From contig NZ_JAOEJU010000006.1 in NCBI RefSeq assembly GCF_025447595.1, positions 124,001 to 188,000 on the forward strand: a stretch of DNA of 64,000 nucleotides, written 5' to 3'. How positions within the stretch are numbered: position 1 is the stretch's first letter; the number at the start of each line of letters is the position of its first letter. Shown here piece after piece: positions 39,338 to 50,259 of this stretch. The DNA comes from Pseudomonas koreensis (lineage in GTDB: Bacteria; Pseudomonadota; Gammaproteobacteria; Pseudomonadales; Pseudomonadaceae). A model generated the notes under the pieces. It saw nothing but the letters and a program-made list of their open reading frames with translations. It was not told the DNA's origin and ran no database searches. A program made the translations under genes and the position numbers.

Positions 39338-40683
39338 TTCAGCGCCTCGGCGAGTTTGCCGTGCAGGCCGCCGAAGCCGCCGTTGCTCATGATCACAACG
39401 TGAGTGCCTGGCTGGGCCTGACTCTTCACACGTTCAATGATGCCTTCCAGCGAATCGCTGACGATCGACGGCACCTTGCACAGCGCCGCCGTGCCCGCCA
39501 GATCCCAACCAAGGTTGGCCGGGGCGTACCAGATCACCTGATCGGCATCGACCACGCTGTCCGGCAGACCGTCACGGTGCGCGCCGAGCTTCATCGAGTT
39601 GGAGCGCGGTTCGATGATCGCGATCAGCGGCGCATCGCCAATGCGCTTGCGCAGGCCGTCGAGGGTGGTGGCAATCGCGGTCGGGTGGTGGGCGAAGTCG
39701 TCGTAGATGGTGATGCCGCGCACTTCCGCGACTTTTTCCATCCGGCGCTTCACGCTCTTGAACGCGCTCAACCCGGCGATGCCCATCGACGGTACAACAC
39801 CGACGTGACGCGCGGCGGCCAGAGTGGCCAGGGCATTGGCGACGTTGTGCTGACCGGTCAGTTCCCACTCGACCACGCCTTGGGATACGCCTTCGAACAT
39901 CACTTCGAACGCCGAACCGTCGTCTTTCAGCAACTTGACCTGCCACTGACCGCCGGCACCGGTGGTTTGCACCGGAGTCCAGCAACCCATCTCGATCACA
40001 CGCTGCAAGGCCGGTTCGGTGGTCGGGTGAATGACCAGGCCTTCGCTCGGGATGGTCCGCACCAAGTGGTGGAACTGCCGCTCGATGGCCGGCAGATCAG
40101 GGAAGATGTCGGCGTGATCGAACTCAAGGTTGTTGAGAATCGCGGTACGCGGACGGTAGTGGACGAACTTCGAACGCTTGTCGAAGAACGCGCTGTCGTA
40201 TTCGTCGGCCTCGATCACGAAGAACGGTGTGCCGCCCAGACGAGCCGACACCGAGAAGTTCTGCGGCACGCCGCCGATCAGGAAGCCCGGACCCATGCCG
40301 GCGTGTTCCAGCACCCAGGCGAGCATGCTGCTGGTGGTGGTCTTGCCGTGCGTACCGGCAACCGCCAGCACCCAGCGACCTTGCAGCACATGGTCGGCCA
40401 GCCATTGCGGGCCGGAAACGTACGGCAGGCCTTTGTTCAGCACATATTCCACTGCCGGATTGCCGCGGGACATGGCGTTGCCGATCACCACCAGATCCGG
40501 TGCCGGTTCAAGCTGCGCCGGGTCGTAACCCTGGGTCAGCTGAATGCCCTGGGCTTCGAGCTGGGTGCTCATCGGCGGATAGACGTTGGCGTCGGAGCCA
40601 GTCACGTGATGGCCCAGCTCTTTGGCCAGAACCGCCATCGAGCCCATGAAAGTCCCGCAGATACCCAGAATATGAATGTGCAT
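39334..40683 (-). CDS. mpl: UDP-MurNAc:tripeptide ligase Mpl
   Basis: Reattaches L-Ala-gamma-D-Glu-meso-DAP to UDP-MurNAc in peptidoglycan recycling. It has 449 aa from ATG 40683 ([14 protein letters not shown]). Mur-ligase motifs are the P-loop [15 protein letters not shown], the central [19 protein letters not shown] region and [12 protein letters not shown]. It forms a coupled unit with ubiX and the YceK-like gene. Confidence 0.95.
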   Translation of the reverse strand: MHIHILGICGTFMGSMAVLAKELGHHVTGSDANVYPPMSTQLEAQGIQLTQGYDPAQLEPAPDLVVIGNAMSRGNPAVEYVLNKGLPYVSGPQWLADHVLQGRWVLAVAGTHGKTTTSSMLAWVLEHAGMGPGFLIGGVPQNFSVSARLGGTPFFVIEADEYDSAFFDKRSKFVHYRPRTAILNNLEFDHADIFPDLPAIERQFHHLVRTIPSEGLVIHPTTEPALQRVIEMGCWTPVQTTGAGGQWQVKLLKDDGSAFEVMFEGVSQGVVEWELTGQHNVANALATLAAARHVGVVPSMGIAGLSAFKSVKRRMEKVAEVRGITIYDDFAHHPTAIATTLDGLRKRIGDAPLIAIIEPRSNSMKLGAHRDGLPDSVVDADQVIWYAPANLGWDLAGTAALCKVPSIVSDSLEGIIERVKSQAQPGTHVVIMSNGGFGGLHGKLAEALK

Positions 40684-40760
40684 AGTCGACCTCGTAAAAC
40701 ATGGCCGCAGGTTAGCGCAGGGAGGGGGAAATCGCACTCTTTAGCTGATCACCCGACCTT

Positions 40761-40867
40761 GATCGTTCCCGCGCTCCGCGTGGGAATGCAGCGCAGGACG
40801 CTCTGCGTCCAAAAGCGGACGCGGAGCGTCCGGGGGAGGCATTCCCACACAGAGCGTGGGAATGATC
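40761..40867. repeat. Nested inverted repeat, second repeat family
   Basis: The outer arms are gatcgttcccgcgctccgcg and the complementary end (agcgtgggaatgatc). Inside is a second palindrome around aggacgctctgcgtcc and ggacgcggagcgtcc. Arms and core differ from the REPINs elsewhere in the window. It fills the gap between mpl and the end of eatR. Confidence 0.75.
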
Positions 40868-40877
40868 AGGAGGGGAT

Positions 40878-42794
40878 TCAGGCGGTTCGGGCGATCCCGT
40901 GCTTGCGCAGCTTTCTATAGAGCGTATTGCGACTGACGCCCAGTTGCTGCGCCGTGTGGGTCATGTGCCAGCGCGTGTGTTCCAGCGCATTGAGCAGAGC
41001 CAGCCGCTCGGCATCTTCCAGCGGCTGCCCGGATGACGCTTCATCGGTTTTGACCAACAGTGGCTGCACCTGCCGAAACATGGCGGGCAAATCCTCCAGC
41101 CCGATCCGCCCTTCATCGCACAGCGCCGCCAGTGTGCGCAGCACATTACGCATCTGCCGCACATTGCCTGGCCAGTTGAACCCGAGCAACGCCTGGCGCG
41201 CCGGTTCTTCGATCAGTATTGTTTCACCGCCCGCCTCTTCAGCCAGCAGGAAGTCCAGCAACTGGGACTTGTCGCTGCGCTCGCGCAACGGCGGCAACGC
41301 AACTTCCAACCCGTTGAGCCGGTAATACAGGTCTTCCCGGAAACTGCCATCACCCACCCGCTCCAGCAAGTTGCGGTGGGTGGCACTGATGATCCGCACG
41401 TTGACCGCTTCCGGCTCGCCACCGATCGGCACTACTTGCCGGTCTTCCAGCACCCGCAGCAGTCGGGTCTGCAAGGCCAGGGGCATGTCACCGATTTCAT
41501 CGAGGAACAACGTGCCACCATCGGCCTGCTGTAACTTGCCGCGCATGCCGTCCTTGCGCGCGCCGGTGAAACTGCCGCCGCGATAGCCGAACAGTTCGCT
41601 CTCGATCAGGCTTTCGGGAATCGCCGCGCAGTTGAGGGCGACGAACGCTTTGCCGGCGCGCTGACTGGCGTTATGCACAGCCTTGGCGAACGCCTCTTTG
41701 CCGGAGCCGGTTTCACCGTTGATCAGCAGTGGCACGTCGCGTTCGAACACCCGCAGCGACTTGCGGAAATCTGCCTGCAACACCGCATCACCGAGGCAAA
41801 TACCTGCAAGGCGCGGCACTTCGACAGGCGCGGGAACCGGCGCTACCGGCAGCGGCCGACGAGTTTCGCCGCGCAACACCGCAAACAGATGCCGCCCATC
41901 GCGGGTGCGCAACGGCCAACTGGCGCTGGCATTGGCACTCGCGCGCCCGAGCAACTCATCCAGCGAACAATCGAAAAACGCCTCCACCGGTTTGCCCAGC
42001 AAACCACCGCGAATATGGCCGAGCAGGTTTAAGGCACTCTGATTGACCGCACTGATCCGCCCTTCCCCGTCAAACGCCAGCAGCCCTTCGCTGAACAGCC
42101 CGACGGACTCGGCCTGGAGATGGAAACGCAGCAACCATTGGTTATCGAAGCAGCGCAGGAAATAGCAGCTCTCGATCATCTTCGCCGACAGATTGACCAG
42201 CGCCATGGTGTGGAACTGGCTCTGGCGCGAGACATCATGCCGCGCGGAGGAAACGTCGAGCACTGCCAGCAGTTCGCCGTGCGGGTCGAACACCGGGCTC
42301 GCCGAGCAGGTCAGGCCGGTATGGCGACCGCGAAAGTGTTCGTCTTGATGAATCGTCAGGGCCTGACGCTCGACAAGGCAGGTGCCGATGCCGTTGGTGC
42401 CTTCGCAGGCCTCGCTCCAGTCGGAACCCAGCCACAGGCCGGCGCGTTCGAAGATCTTGCGTTCGGCGGGAGCGGTGACGCAGTTGAGGATCACCCCGCG
42501 CGCGTCGGTCAGCAGCACCGCGTGGCCGGCGCCGGAGAGTTGCTGATGCAGGCTGCTCATTTCATTGCCGGCGATCTGCAACACCTGTTGCAGCCGTTCC
42601 CGACTTTCGAGGACTCGACCGTGTTCGAGTACGGTCGGCGCCATGGTCAGGGCCGGGTCGAGGTGATAGTCCTCAAGACAACGCAGCCACGAGCGGGCGA
42701 TCGACGGGTCGGCACCGGGGCCATGCAGGTGCGGCTTGCCCTGGGTGACAGTGAGAACCTGTTGGGCATGGCGACTCAAATGGTTGTCGTGCAT
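40878..42794 (-). CDS. eatR: Sigma-54-dependent activator of ethanolamine catabolism (EatR/AcoR type)
   Basis: 638-aa enhancer-binding protein. Residues 1-300 form the sensory part with GAF- and PAS-like segments (ACEGTNGIGTCLVERQA). The AAA+ domain has Walker A GETGSGKE (360-367), LFLDEIGD (429-436) and the sigma-54 contact loop GSFTGA (407-412), with Ser in place of the common Ala of GAFTGA. The Fis-type helix-turn-helix is at the C-terminus (AQQLGVSRNTLYRKLRKHG). It is divergent from exaC, whose sigma-54 promoter and tandem palindromes are its likely targets. Confidence 0.92.
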   Translation of the reverse strand: MHDNHLSRHAQQVLTVTQGKPHLHGPGADPSIARSWLRCLEDYHLDPALTMAPTVLEHGRVLESRERLQQVLQIAGNEMSSLHQQLSGAGHAVLLTDARGVILNCVTAPAERKIFERAGLWLGSDWSEACEGTNGIGTCLVERQALTIHQDEHFRGRHTGLTCSASPVFDPHGELLAVLDVSSARHDVSRQSQFHTMALVNLSAKMIESCYFLRCFDNQWLLRFHLQAESVGLFSEGLLAFDGEGRISAVNQSALNLLGHIRGGLLGKPVEAFFDCSLDELLGRASANASASWPLRTRDGRHLFAVLRGETRRPLPVAPVPAPVEVPRLAGICLGDAVLQADFRKSLRVFERDVPLLINGETGSGKEAFAKAVHNASQRAGKAFVALNCAAIPESLIESELFGYRGGSFTGARKDGMRGKLQQADGGTLFLDEIGDMPLALQTRLLRVLEDRQVVPIGGEPEAVNVRIISATHRNLLERVGDGSFREDLYYRLNGLEVALPPLRERSDKSQLLDFLLAEEAGGETILIEEPARQALLGFNWPGNVRQMRNVLRTLAALCDEGRIGLEDLPAMFRQVQPLLVKTDEASSGQPLEDAERLALLNALEHTRWHMTHTAQQLGVSRNTLYRKLRKHGIARTA

Positions 42795-42817
42795 TTCTTA
42801 TTATTCTCCCCGAGGTC

Positions 42818-42932
42818 TGTGGCGAGGGAGCTTGCTCCCGTTCGAGTGCGTAGCGCTCGCTGAAGACCATGATCGGCAGATGTTTTTGGGGGGCTGCTTC
42901 GCAGCCCAGCGGGAGCAAGCTCCCTCGCCACA
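42818..42932. repeat. REPIN-type inverted repeat
   Basis: The arms are tgtggcgagggagcttgctc and the reverse complement ending gagcaagctccctcgccaca, with an inner palindrome (gggctgcttcgcagccc). This arm variant (gcgaggga) differs from the gcgagc variant at 1739 and 46450. Confidence 0.85.
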
Positions 42933-42996
42933 AGGTGCCCAGCATCCTCCAGCCAACCGGTCTTTGCAATGCTGGCAAGACCGCGCGGTCACGGGT

Positions 42997-43047
42997 TGTG
43001 CCAGAAGCGGTACAAACTGTCACCCGACCTGTACCGATACCGTCACA
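42997..43047 (+). promoter_or_regulatory. Two tandem 18-bp palindromic sites, candidate EatR enhancer
   Basis: Site 1 (42997-43014) reads TGTGCCAGAAGCGGTACA and site 2 (43030-43047) reads TGTACCGATACCGTCACA. They share TGT, CC and ACA ends at the same positions and start 33 bp apart, about three helical turns. They end 64 bp before the sigma-54 promoter at 43111, a usual distance for an enhancer-binding activator. Confidence 0.55.
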
Positions 43048-43110
43048 GACGCTTGCCACTTGTCCGACAGAAATCACGCAAGGCCTTGATTTGCCTGACC
43101 TGCACGGCAG

Positions 43111-43126
43111 TGGCCCGACCTTTGCT
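43111..43126 (+). promoter_or_regulatory. Sigma-54 promoter of exaC
   Basis: TGGCCC at 43111-43116, five bases, then TTGCT at 43122-43126: the -24 GG and -12 GC elements have correct spacing. It lies 62 bp before the exaC ATG. Confidence 0.7.
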
Positions 43127-43188
43127 CTACGCTTATAGCAAGCGCACATGCGCCTCCCTACAAATACAAAAGCCAAGGAGAAATCGTC

Positions 43189-44709
<1,521 letters not shown>

Positions 44710-44717
44710 AACCTCAG

Positions 44718-44747
44718 GGCAACACAGATGATTCTGTGTTGCCTGTT
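44718..44747 (+). terminator. Hairpin after exaC
   Basis: ggcaacacaga (44718-44728) pairs with tctgtgttgcc (44733-44743), a perfect 11-bp stem with a 4-nt loop. It is followed by tgttcaat, so the T-rich tail is weak. Confidence 0.65.
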
Positions 44748-44754
44748 CAATCGC

Positions 44755-44852
44755 CTTCGCGAGCAAGCCCGCTCCCACAGGGGACTTGCGTCGGCCCACA
44801 TTATTGGATTCGGCACAAATCCAATAATGTGGGAGCGGGCTTGCTCGCGAAG
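44755..44852. repeat. REPIN-type inverted repeat
   Basis: The arms are cttcgcgagcaagcccgctc and the complement ending gggcttgctcgcgaag. A second inverted repeat lies inside (cacattattggatt with aatccaataatgtg). It lies only 37 bp upstream of the eat sigma-54 promoter, so an enhancer, if any, must be further away or inside the repeat. Confidence 0.88.
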
Positions 44853-44888
44853 ACGTCCTTAATGACACAACACAAAGCCTGGCCGCTC

Positions 44889-44904
44889 TGGCACGGGCCT
44901 TGCG
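44889..44904 (+). promoter_or_regulatory. Sigma-54 promoter of eat-eutBC
   Basis: TGGCAC (44889-44894), five bases (gggcc), then TTGCG (44900-44904): an exact -24 TGGCAC with correct spacing to the -12 TTGC. It lies 114 bp before the eat ATG. Confidence 0.78.
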
Positions 44905-45018
44905 TACCCGTCATTCAGGATTTGCATGACACTGCCGCTGCGTGAACAGCATCCACCCACTCAACCGCTGCACCCGAAAGTCCAACAGATCGAACAATAA
45001 AAAAGACAGAGAGGACTT

Positions 45019-46389
45019 ATGACTTCCACCACACAGCTCAAACCCACACTCGGCACCCTGCACCTCTGGGGCATTGCCGTCGGCCTGGTGATTTCCGGCG
45101 AATACTTCGGCTGGAGTTACGGCTGGGGCACGGCGGGAACCCTGGGTTTTCTGGTCACGGCCCTGATGGTCGCGACCATGTACACCTGCTTCATTTTCAG
45201 TTTCACCGAACTGACCACCGCGATTCCCCACGCGGGCGGGCCGTTTGCCTACAGCCGTCGGGCGTTCGGCGAGAAAGGCGGATTGATCGCCGGGATCGCT
45301 ACGCTGATCGAATTCGTGTTCGCCCCACCGGCCATTGCCATGGCCATCGGCGCCTATCTGAATGTGCAGTATCCGGGGCTTGATCCAAAACTGGCGGCGG
45401 TCGGCGCGTATTTTGTGTTCATGACCCTTAACATCCTCGGCGTCACCATCGCCGCGACCTTTGAGCTGGTGGTGACTGTGCTGGCCGTCGCCGAACTGCT
45501 GGTATTCATGGGCGTGGTTGCACCGGGCTTCAGCTTCAGCAACTTCGTGCTGAACGGCTGGTCGGGGGCCAATGAGTTCACGATGGGCTCGATTCCAGGC
45601 ATTTTCGCGGCGATTCCCTTCGCAATCTGGTTCTTCCTCGCCATCGAAGGCGCGGCCATGGCGGCCGAGGAAGCCAAGGATCCGAAACGCACCATTCCAC
45701 GGGCCTATGTCAGCGGCATCCTGACCCTGGTATTCCTGGCCATCGGCGTGATGGTGATGGCCGGCGGCGTTGGCGACTGGCGCCAACTGTCGAACATCAA
45801 CGACCCGCTGCCGCAGGCGATGAAAGCGGTGGTCGGCAACAATTCGACGTGGATGCACATGCTGGTATGGATCGGCCTGTTCGGGCTGGTGGCGAGTTTC
45901 CACGGGATCATCCTCGGCTACTCGCGGCAGTTCTTCGCCCTGGCCCGGGCCGGTTACCTGCCGAAAGGCCTGGCCAAACTCTCGCGTTTCCAGACCCCGC
46001 ACCGGGCGATTCTGGCCGGCGGCGTGGTCGGCATCGCGGCGATCTACAGCGACGGTCTGGTCAATCTGCAAGGCATGACCCTGACGGCGGCGATGATCAC
46101 CATGTCGGTGTTCGGCGCCATCGTGATGTACATCATCAGCATGCTCAGCCTGTTCAAACTGCGTAAAACCGAGCCGAACCTGGAGCGCACCTTCCGCGCG
46201 CCGGGCTATCCGGTGGTGCCGGCCATTGCGCTGTTCCTGGCGCTGGTGTGCCTGGTGGCGATGGCCTGGTTCAACACGCTGATCGGCTGTGTGTTCCTCG
46301 GTTTCATGGCCGCTGGCTACCTGTACTTTCAACTGACCGCCAAGCAACGCTCCGAAGCACCGGCAGACGCTATGCTCGAAGGTATCTGA
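45019..46389 (+). CDS. eat: Ethanolamine permease
   Basis: 456-aa APC-superfamily permease with about 12 membrane helices. The N-terminus TLHLWGIAVGLVISGEYFGW followed by SYGWGTAGTLGF is characteristic of the ethanolamine permease family. FSFTELTTAIPHAGGPFAYSRR and GLVASFHGIILGYSRQ are also recognisable. It imports the substrate for EutBC. An RBS (agagagga) precedes ATG 45019. A REPIN separates it from eutB. Confidence 0.93.
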   Translation: MTSTTQLKPTLGTLHLWGIAVGLVISGEYFGWSYGWGTAGTLGFLVTALMVATMYTCFIFSFTELTTAIPHAGGPFAYSRRAFGEKGGLIAGIATLIEFVFAPPAIAMAIGAYLNVQYPGLDPKLAAVGAYFVFMTLNILGVTIAATFELVVTVLAVAELLVFMGVVAPGFSFSNFVLNGWSGANEFTMGSIPGIFAAIPFAIWFFLAIEGAAMAAEEAKDPKRTIPRAYVSGILTLVFLAIGVMVMAGGVGDWRQLSNINDPLPQAMKAVVGNNSTWMHMLVWIGLFGLVASFHGIILGYSRQFFALARAGYLPKGLAKLSRFQTPHRAILAGGVVGIAAIYSDGLVNLQGMTLTAAMITMSVFGAIVMYIISMLSLFKLRKTEPNLERTFRAPGYPVVPAIALFLALVCLVAMAWFNTLIGCVFLGFMAAGYLYFQLTAKQRSEAPADAMLEGI

Positions 46390-46449
46390 GATGCACCCGC
46401 ACCGGGCCTCGTGCCCGATGTCCGCCATGTAGAAGTGCACACCCATTCC

Positions 46450-46536
46450 TGTGGGAGCGAGCCTGCTCGCGATGGCATCGATGCGGTATCAATATTGCAC
46501 CGAGCTGTCTGCATCGCGAGCAGGCTCGCTCCCACA
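46450..46536. repeat. REPIN-type inverted repeat inside the eat-eutB unit
   Basis: The arms are tgtgggagcgagcctgctcg and the exact complement ending cgagcaggctcgctcccaca. The same arm family as 1739-1827. It sits between eat and eutB, in the middle of a likely operon. Confidence 0.88.
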
Positions 46537-46576
46537 AGGGACAGAGTCATTTACAGCATCAGGAGGAACGCGCCCC

Positions 46577-47971
46577 ATGGCCGCATTTGCCCATACCGTC
46601 GGCGCCCAGACCTACCGCTTCGACAGCCTCAAGGAGGTGATGGCCAAGGCCAGCCCGGCACGCTCCGGGGATTTCCTGGCCGGCGTCGCCGCCCTCAACG
46701 ATGGCGAGCGGGTGGCCGCGCAAATGGCGCTGGCCGACATCCCGCTCACGCATTTCCTGCAGGAAGCGTTGATCCCCTACGAAGCCGATGAAGTCACCCG
46801 GCTGATCATCGACAGTCACGACAAACAGGCCTTTGCGGTTGTCAGCCATCTTACGGTTGGCGGCTTTCGCGATTGGCTTCTGAGCGAAGCGGCCGATGAG
46901 CAGAGCCTGCGCGCCCTCGCCCCGGGCCTGACACCGGAAATGGTCGCCGCCGTGTCGAAGATCATGCGTGTGCAGGATCTGGTACTGGTGGCGCAAAAAA
47001 TCCGCGTCGTCACTAAATTCCGCGGCACCCTCGGTCTGCGTGGACGCTTATCCACAAGGCTGCAACCCAATCACCCGACCGACGAGCCGTCCGGCATCGC
47101 CGCAAGCATTCTCGATGGCCTGCTGTACGGCAACGGCGACGCCATGATCGGCATCAACCCGGCCACCGACAGCATCGCCTCGATCTGCGCGATGCTGGAA
47201 ATGCTCGACGCGATCATCCAGCGCTACGACATTCCGACCCAGGCCTGCGTGCTGACCCACGTCACCACCTCTATAGAAGCGATCAACCGTGGCGTGCCGC
47301 TGGATCTGGTGTTCCAGTCGATTGCCGGCACCGAAGCGGCCAACGCCAGTTTCGGCATCAACCTGAACATCTTGCAGGAAGGCTATGAAGCGGGCCTGAG
47401 CCTCAATCGCGGCACGCTCGGGCAGAACCTGATGTATTTCGAAACCGGCCAAGGCAGCGCGCTGTCGGCCAACGCTCACCACGGCGTCGATCAACAGACC
47501 TGCGAGACCCGGGCCTACGCCGTGGCACGCCATTTCAAGCCGTTTCTGGTGAACACCGTCGTAGGATTCATCGGCCCGGAATACCTCTACAACGGCAAAC
47601 AGATCATCCGCGCCGGCCTCGAAGACCACTTCTGCGGCAAGTTGCTCGGTGTGCCGATGGGGTGCGACATCTGCTACACCAACCACGCCGAGGCCGACCA
47701 GGATGACATGGACACCCTGCTGACCCTGCTGGGCGTGGCCGGGATCAACTTCATCATGGGCATCCCTGGCTCCGACGACATCATGCTCAACTACCAGACC
47801 ACTTCGTTCCACGACGCCCTCTACGCGCGCCAGACCCTGGGCCTGAAACCGGCACCGGAGTTCGAGCAGTGGCTGGCGAACATGGGCATCTTCACCCAGG
47901 CGGACGGCAAGGTCCGCTTCGGCAACAACCTGCCGCCGGCCTTCCGCCAGGCCTTGGCGCAACTGGGATGA
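46577..47971 (+). CDS. eutB: Ethanolamine ammonia-lyase large subunit
   Basis: Adenosylcobalamin-dependent enzyme subunit (464 aa) that with EutC converts ethanolamine to acetaldehyde and ammonia. Recognisable segments are [60 protein letters not shown] and [20 protein letters not shown]. The RBS aggagga is upstream of ATG 46577; codons upstream in frame fall inside the REPIN and are not part of the protein. The stop overlaps the eutC start (atga). Confidence 0.96.
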   Translation: MAAFAHTVGAQTYRFDSLKEVMAKASPARSGDFLAGVAALNDGERVAAQMALADIPLTHFLQEALIPYEADEVTRLIIDSHDKQAFAVVSHLTVGGFRDWLLSEAADEQSLRALAPGLTPEMVAAVSKIMRVQDLVLVAQKIRVVTKFRGTLGLRGRLSTRLQPNHPTDEPSGIAASILDGLLYGNGDAMIGINPATDSIASICAMLEMLDAIIQRYDIPTQACVLTHVTTSIEAINRGVPLDLVFQSIAGTEAANASFGINLNILQEGYEAGLSLNRGTLGQNLMYFETGQGSALSANAHHGVDQQTCETRAYAVARHFKPFLVNTVVGFIGPEYLYNGKQIIRAGLEDHFCGKLLGVPMGCDICYTNHAEADQDDMDTLLTLLGVAGINFIMGIPGSDDIMLNYQTTSFHDALYARQTLGLKPAPEFEQWLANMGIFTQADGKVRFGNNLPPAFRQALAQLG

Positions 47972-48801
47972 GTCAGATGGAAAAACCGCCCGTCGATCCG
48001 CAAAACCCGTGGCTGGAGCTACGTCGCCTGACCCCGGCGCGCATTGCCCTCGGCCGCACCGGCACCAGCCTGCCGACCAGCGCACAACTGGATTTCCAGT
48101 ACGCCCACGCGCAGGCCCGTGATGCGGTGCATCTGCCGTTCGATCACGCCGGGCTCAGCGCCCAACTGACCGAGCGCCAGCGCGACAGCCTGCTGCTGCA
48201 CAGTGCCGCAGTGGATCGCAACAGCTACCTGCAACGCCCGGATCTGGGGCGCAAACTGAGCGATCAATCGGCACAGGCCCTGCGCGAATACGCCAAGGCG
48301 CATCCGGGCGGTGTGGATCTGGTGATGGTGGTGGCGGACGGCCTCTCGGCGCTGGCGGTGCATCGGCATACCCTGCCGTTTCTCACCCGTCTGGAGGAAC
48401 AGATGAGCGCCGACGAATGGTCGACAGCGCCGGTAGTGCTGGTGGAACAGGGACGTGTGGCGATTGGCGATGAAATCGGCCAGTTGCTGGGCGCCAAAAT
48501 GGTCGTGATGCTGATTGGAGAGCGTCCGGGCCTCAGTTCGCCGGACAGCCTGGGTTTATATTTCACCTACAATCCAAAGGTCGGCCTCACGGATGCTTAC
48601 CGCAATTGCATCTCCAACGTGCGGCTGGAAGGGCTCAGCTACGGCATGGCGGCGCATCGCTTGCTGTACCTGATGCGCGAAGCCTGCCGGCGACAGCTGT
48701 CGGGTGTCAATCTGAAGGACGAAGCGCAGGTTCAGACGCTGGAATCGGAAGCCGGTGCAGACATGAAGAGCAATTTCCTACTCGATCCGCCCCCAGCCTG
48801 A
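47968..48801 (+). CDS. eutC: Ethanolamine ammonia-lyase small subunit
   Basis: 277-aa subunit. Typical segments are [57 protein letters not shown] and [17 protein letters not shown]. The start is ATG 47968, overlapping the eutB stop by 4 nt; ATG 47977 is possible. No genes for a microcompartment shell or reactivase EutA are nearby. Confidence 0.95.
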   Translation: MSQMEKPPVDPQNPWLELRRLTPARIALGRTGTSLPTSAQLDFQYAHAQARDAVHLPFDHAGLSAQLTERQRDSLLLHSAAVDRNSYLQRPDLGRKLSDQSAQALREYAKAHPGGVDLVMVVADGLSALAVHRHTLPFLTRLEEQMSADEWSTAPVVLVEQGRVAIGDEIGQLLGAKMVVMLIGERPGLSSPDSLGLYFTYNPKVGLTDAYRNCISNVRLEGLSYGMAAHRLLYLMREACRRQLSGVNLKDEAQVQTLESEAGADMKSNFLLDPPPA

Positions 48802-48917
48802 ACCGTTTCCGCATTGCCTTTCTGCGCCGGTTTCAGGCAGGATCGATGCACGGCCGCCCGGGTTTCCCATCGCCGTCAGAGCACGTGAAGACAGCCACTT
48901 GAAGGACGAGACCTACC

Positions 48918-49379
48918 ATGCGGATTATCCAAGCGACCCTCGAACACCTGGATTTGCTGACCCCGTTGTTCGTTAAGTACCGCGAGTTCTACGGCTCCCT
49001 GCCTTATCCGGACTCGTCCCGGGCCTTTCTCGAAAAGCGCCTGCGACGCAAGGAATCGGTGATCTACCTGGCCCTGGCCGATGACGACGACAAGAAGCTC
49101 ATGGGCTTCTGCCAGCTCTACCCGAGCTTTTCCTCCCTGTCGCTCAAACGCGTGTGGATCCTTAACGACATCTACGTCGCCGAAGACGCCCGCCGCCAGC
49201 TGGTAGCCGACAACCTGATCCGCACTGCGAAGAAAATGGCCAAGGAAACCCAGGCCGTGCGCATGCGCGTCTCCACGAGTGCCGACAACGAGGTGGCGCA
49301 AAAAACCTACGAATCCATCGGATTCAAGGAAGATACCGAATTCAAGAACTACGTACTGCCGATCAGCGACGAGCTCTGA
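48918..49379 (+). CDS. GNAT family N-acetyltransferase
   Basis: 153-aa acetyltransferase starting MRIIQATLEHLDLLTPLFVK. The acetyl-CoA-binding region is WILNDIYVAEDARRQLVADNL, and the end VAQKTYESIGFKEDTEFKNY fits the GNAT fold. The acceptor is unknown. It follows eutC by 116 bp, a conserved neighbour in Pseudomonas; a link with ethanolamine use is not shown. Confidence 0.9.
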   Translation: MRIIQATLEHLDLLTPLFVKYREFYGSLPYPDSSRAFLEKRLRRKESVIYLALADDDDKKLMGFCQLYPSFSSLSLKRVWILNDIYVAEDARRQLVADNLIRTAKKMAKETQAVRMRVSTSADNEVAQKTYESIGFKEDTEFKNYVLPISDEL

Positions 49380-49393
49380 TCGCGGGTGTCTGC

Positions 49394-49417
49394 GGGGAGG
49401 GATCAGACTCCCTCCCC
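49394..49417 (+). terminator. Hairpin after the GNAT gene
   Basis: ggggaggga (49394-49402) pairs perfectly with tccctcccc (49409-49417) around a 6-nt loop. It is followed by aaaatg rather than Ts, so termination strength is unclear. The rest of the 225-bp gap to dedA shows no gene. Confidence 0.5.
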
Positions 49418-49604
49418 AAAATGAACTCCAACCCGACATTTATTCACACCGACATCCCCCGCTACAAAACCAACGCGCTTTTCACCTCTCAAACCGTATA
49501 ATCCCGAGCTTTCCGGCTTGTAAGAAAAACTACACCCGCTTGTAGGCTTACACGAAGTCATCCGCACAGGTCTGCCGAGTCAGGCCGTCACCACAGGTGC
49601 CTCC

Positions 49605-50255
49605 ATGGATTTCAACCCGCTCGATCTTGTCCTGCATCTCGACGTTTACCTCGACCTGCTGGTGAATAATTACGGGCCATGGATCTACGCCATCCTGTTT
49701 CTGGTGATCTTCTGCGAGACCGGTCTGGTGGTGATGCCGTTTCTGCCGGGTGACTCCCTGCTGTTCATTGCCGGCGCAGTGGCTGCGGGCGGTGGCATGG
49801 ACCCGGTGCTGCTGGGCGGCCTGCTGATGTTGGCCGCTATCCTCGGCGACAGCACCAACTACGTGATCGGACGAACGGCGGGCGAAAAGCTGTTCAGCAA
49901 TCCGAACTCGAAGATCTTCCGCCGCGATTACCTGCAGCAGACCCACGATTTCTACGACAAGCACGGCGGCAAAACCGTGACCCTGGCGCGTTTCCTGCCG
50001 ATCATCCGCACCTTTGCGCCGTTCGTCGCCGGTGTCGCGAAGATGCCTTACCCGCGTTTCTTCGGGTTCAGCGTGTTCGGCACCGTCCTGTGGGTTGGCG
50101 GTCTGGTAACTCTGGGCTACTTCTTCGGCAACGTGCCGTTCATCAAGAAGAACCTGTCGTTGCTGGTGGTCGGCATCATCCTGCTGTCGCTGGTACCGAT
50201 GATCATCGGCGTGGTTCGCAGCCGTTTCGGCGGCACCAAAGCCCAATCGCACTAA
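49605..50255 (+). CDS. DedA family membrane protein
   Basis: 216-aa polytopic protein of the DedA/SNARE-associated family. Motifs are FCETGLVVMPFLPGDSLLF, AILGDSTNYVIGRTAGEKLF, ARFLPIIRTFAPFVAGV and MPYPRFFGFSVFGTVLW. DedA proteins are implicated in undecaprenyl-phosphate or phospholipid flipping and proton-motive-force maintenance. mtfA starts 4 bp after the stop. Confidence 0.93.
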   Translation: MDFNPLDLVLHLDVYLDLLVNNYGPWIYAILFLVIFCETGLVVMPFLPGDSLLFIAGAVAAGGGMDPVLLGGLLMLAAILGDSTNYVIGRTAGEKLFSNPNSKIFRRDYLQQTHDFYDKHGGKTVTLARFLPIIRTFAPFVAGVAKMPYPRFFGFSVFGTVLWVGGLVTLGYFFGNVPFIKKNLSLLVVGIILLSLVPMIIGVVRSRFGGTKAQSH

Positions 50256-50259
50256 GCCG

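Larger units (their letters stand above)
44710..45018. other. Intergenic region exaC-eat
   Basis: This 309-bp gap holds three elements listed separately: a hairpin after exaC, a REPIN, and a sigma-54 promoter for eat. No gene was seen; the reading frames here lack coding character. Confidence 0.8.

Noticed and set aside
41690..41715. Whether EatR is inactive because its sigma-54 loop reads GSFTGA rather than GAFTGA
   Set aside because: Ser is a conservative change, and the Walker motifs and the rest of the loop are intact, so an active protein is more likely.
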